In this document: positions 33,609-34,498 of the stretch, piece after piece
Layout: each line of letters opens with the position of its first letter
Position numbering within the stretch: position 1 is the first letter of the stretch
Assembly: GCF_021648855.1 (NCBI RefSeq)
Contig: NZ_JAKJHX010000004.1
Coordinates: 1 to 34,498 of the forward strand
Direction: 5' to 3'
From: Tychonema litorale BBK16
Lineage (GTDB): Bacteria; Cyanobacteriota; Cyanobacteriia; Cyanobacteriales; Microcoleaceae
Length of the DNA stretch: 34,498 bases
Program-made: the position numbers and the translations under genes
Notes under the pieces: generated by a model
Told to the model about the DNA's origin: nothing
Seen by the model: only the letters and a program-made list of their open reading frames with translations
The model's database searches: none

Positions 33609-34396
33609 CGCGCGCCAACTCCTGCTGCTTCCTCTTCCACAACCCAGTCATAACCGCGCTCTTCCAATTCCAAGGCCAACTCTTTCGGGCCAGTCAGGAT
33701 AATTCTACCAGCTTCCATGACGTGAATGAAATCAGGGATAATGTAATTCAACAAGCGCTGATAGTGAGTAATTACCAACATACAATTTTCAGTAGTTGAT
33801 AACTGATTCACACCGCCGGCGACAATTTTGAGAGCATCGATATCTAAGCCAGAATCAGTTTCGTCCAAAATAGCTAATTTAGGTTCTAATATAGCCATTT
33901 GCAAAATCTCATTCCGCTTTTTCTCGCCACCGGAAAAACCTTCATTAACACTGCGGTTCAAGAAAGAGTCATTCATCTTGACAATATCCAGCTTTTGCTC
34001 GACAAAATCTTGGAAATCAAAAGCATCCAATTCTTCCAAGCCGCGATGTTTGCGGTGAGCGTTGTAAGCCACGCGCAAGAAATCCAGATTGCTAACACCG
34101 GGAATTTCTAAAGGATATTGGAAAGCTAGAAACACGCCAGCCAAAGAGCGTTCTTCTGGCGGTAGTTCCAGTAAATTCTGCCCCAAAAATGTCACTTCTC
34201 CACCCGTTACGGTATAAGCAGGATGGCCGGCTAATATTTTGGATAAGGTGCTTTTTCCTGAACCATTGGGGCCCATGATGGCGTGAATTTCGCCGGATTT
34301 TATTTCGAGGTTCAAACCCTTGAGAATTTGGGTATCTTCGACATTCGCAGTTAAGTTGCGGACGGATAATACCACTTGACTATTTTCTACAATCAT
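33605..34396 (-). CDS. sufC: SUF Fe-S assembly ATPase SufC
   Basis: A 263-residue ABC-type ATPase of the SufBCD complex. Walker A is [10 protein letters not shown] (41-50), the Q-loop [12 protein letters not shown], the signature [10 protein letters not shown] and Walker [18 protein letters not shown], then the His switch VITHYQR. All are intact. The gene precedes and overlaps sufD; sufB is expected upstream, past the right edge. The 100 bp before it hold palindromic repeats. Confidence 0.97.
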   Translation of the reverse strand: MIVENSQVVLSVRNLTANVEDTQILKGLNLEIKSGEIHAIMGPNGSGKSTLSKILAGHPAYTVTGGEVTFLGQNLLELPPEERSLAGVFLAFQYPLEIPGVSNLDFLRVAYNAHRKHRGLEELDAFDFQDFVEQKLDIVKMNDSFLNRSVNEGFSGGEKKRNEILQMAILEPKLAILDETDSGLDIDALKIVAGGVNQLSTTENCMLVITHYQRLLNYIIPDFIHVMEAGRIILTGPKELALELEERGYDWVVEEEAAGVGAR

Positions 34397-34444
34397 CTCT
34401 GTTTTTCCTTTGCCTCAATGCAGTTTACTTGTTTGTTCTCCTGG

Positions 34445-34490
34445 TTCCTAGGCTCTGCCTAGGAATGCGTATCGCGAGGCTCTGCCTCGT
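34445..34490. repeat. Paired CTCTG-loop palindromes upstream of sufC
   Basis: TTCCTAGG-CTCTG-CCTAGGAA (34445-34465) is a perfect 8-bp hairpin, and CGAGG-CTCTG-CCTCG (about 34475-34489) is a second one with the same loop. The shared loop and GG/CC stems mark one repeat family. Either could influence read-through between sufB and sufC. Confidence 0.6.
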
Positions 34491-34498
34491 CGGAAACG

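Noticed and set aside
1..34498. CRISPR array, tRNA, rRNA or phage genes
   Set aside because: No spaced identical repeats, cloverleaf-like sequences, rRNA stretches or phage structural proteins were seen by eye; tandem repeats present are simple heptamers or minisatellites.

Overview
The window reads as chromosomal DNA from a filamentous, non-heterocystous-type cyanobacterium (Microcoleus, Oscillatoria or Phormidium-like; the exact genus is inference). The grounds are the HIP1 octamer GCGATCGC, the cytochrome b6f subunit gene petP, a sufC-sufD-sufS run, the lysA-cdaA-uppS arrangement, a ClpC with a UVR domain, and many short palindromic and heptameric repeats typical of these genomes. I see no rRNA, tRNA or CRISPR array.

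Layout. 1-4.1 kb: minus-strand lysA-cdaA-uppS (lysine/peptidoglycan precursor, c-di-AMP and undecaprenyl phosphate synthesis), with rimI divergent from lysA and a TnpB scrap after it. 4.1-6.5 kb: two related EamA-type transporters. 6.5-7.3 kb: a membrane-protein fragment and an internally deleted IS4-type transposase relic. 7.36-17.85 kb: the unusual part, five genes combining EF-hands, redox or heme chemistry and membranes. They are a four-EF-hand calmodulin-like protein fused to an Erv1/ALR-like thiol oxidase domain; a histidine phosphatase fused to about ten membrane helices and two EF-hands; a NOX5-type NADPH oxidase with EF-hands; a small two-EF-hand protein; and a globin fused to two membrane helices and pentapeptide repeats. 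A small unknown gene lies among them. A broken second copy of the lysA-rimI junction, interrupted by an IS200/IS605 right end, sits at 9.8-10.9 kb.

17.85-23 kb: a long repeat-bearing gap, clpC with a perfect 20-bp terminator hairpin, a tandem GNAT protein and a repeat-rich gap. 23-30.7 kb: a tandem PPK2 polyphosphate kinase preceded by an apparent Pho box, a YdcF-like membrane protein, a hypothetical protein whose tail is repeat-derived, glutaminase, petP, a Get3/ArsA-like ATPase with an Hsp20-like tail, an SGNH-like membrane-anchored protein and a small exported protein. 30.8-34.4 kb: sufC-sufD-sufS on the minus strand, with sufS separated by repeats; sufB would be expected just past the right edge.

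The main hypothesis is that 7.36-17.85 kb is a calcium-responsive redox locus. Ca2+ would gate superoxide/peroxide production (NOX5-like) and thiol oxidation (calmodulin-Erv), with a membrane phosphatase and a heme globin as partners. The domain calls are read from sequence; the joint function is inference. A second theme is that mobile or repeat DNA has been captured at gene ends: identical IS200/IS605-like ends supply the stop codons of uppS and a GNAT gene, a related motif ends rimI, and another repeat encodes the tail of a hypothetical protein.
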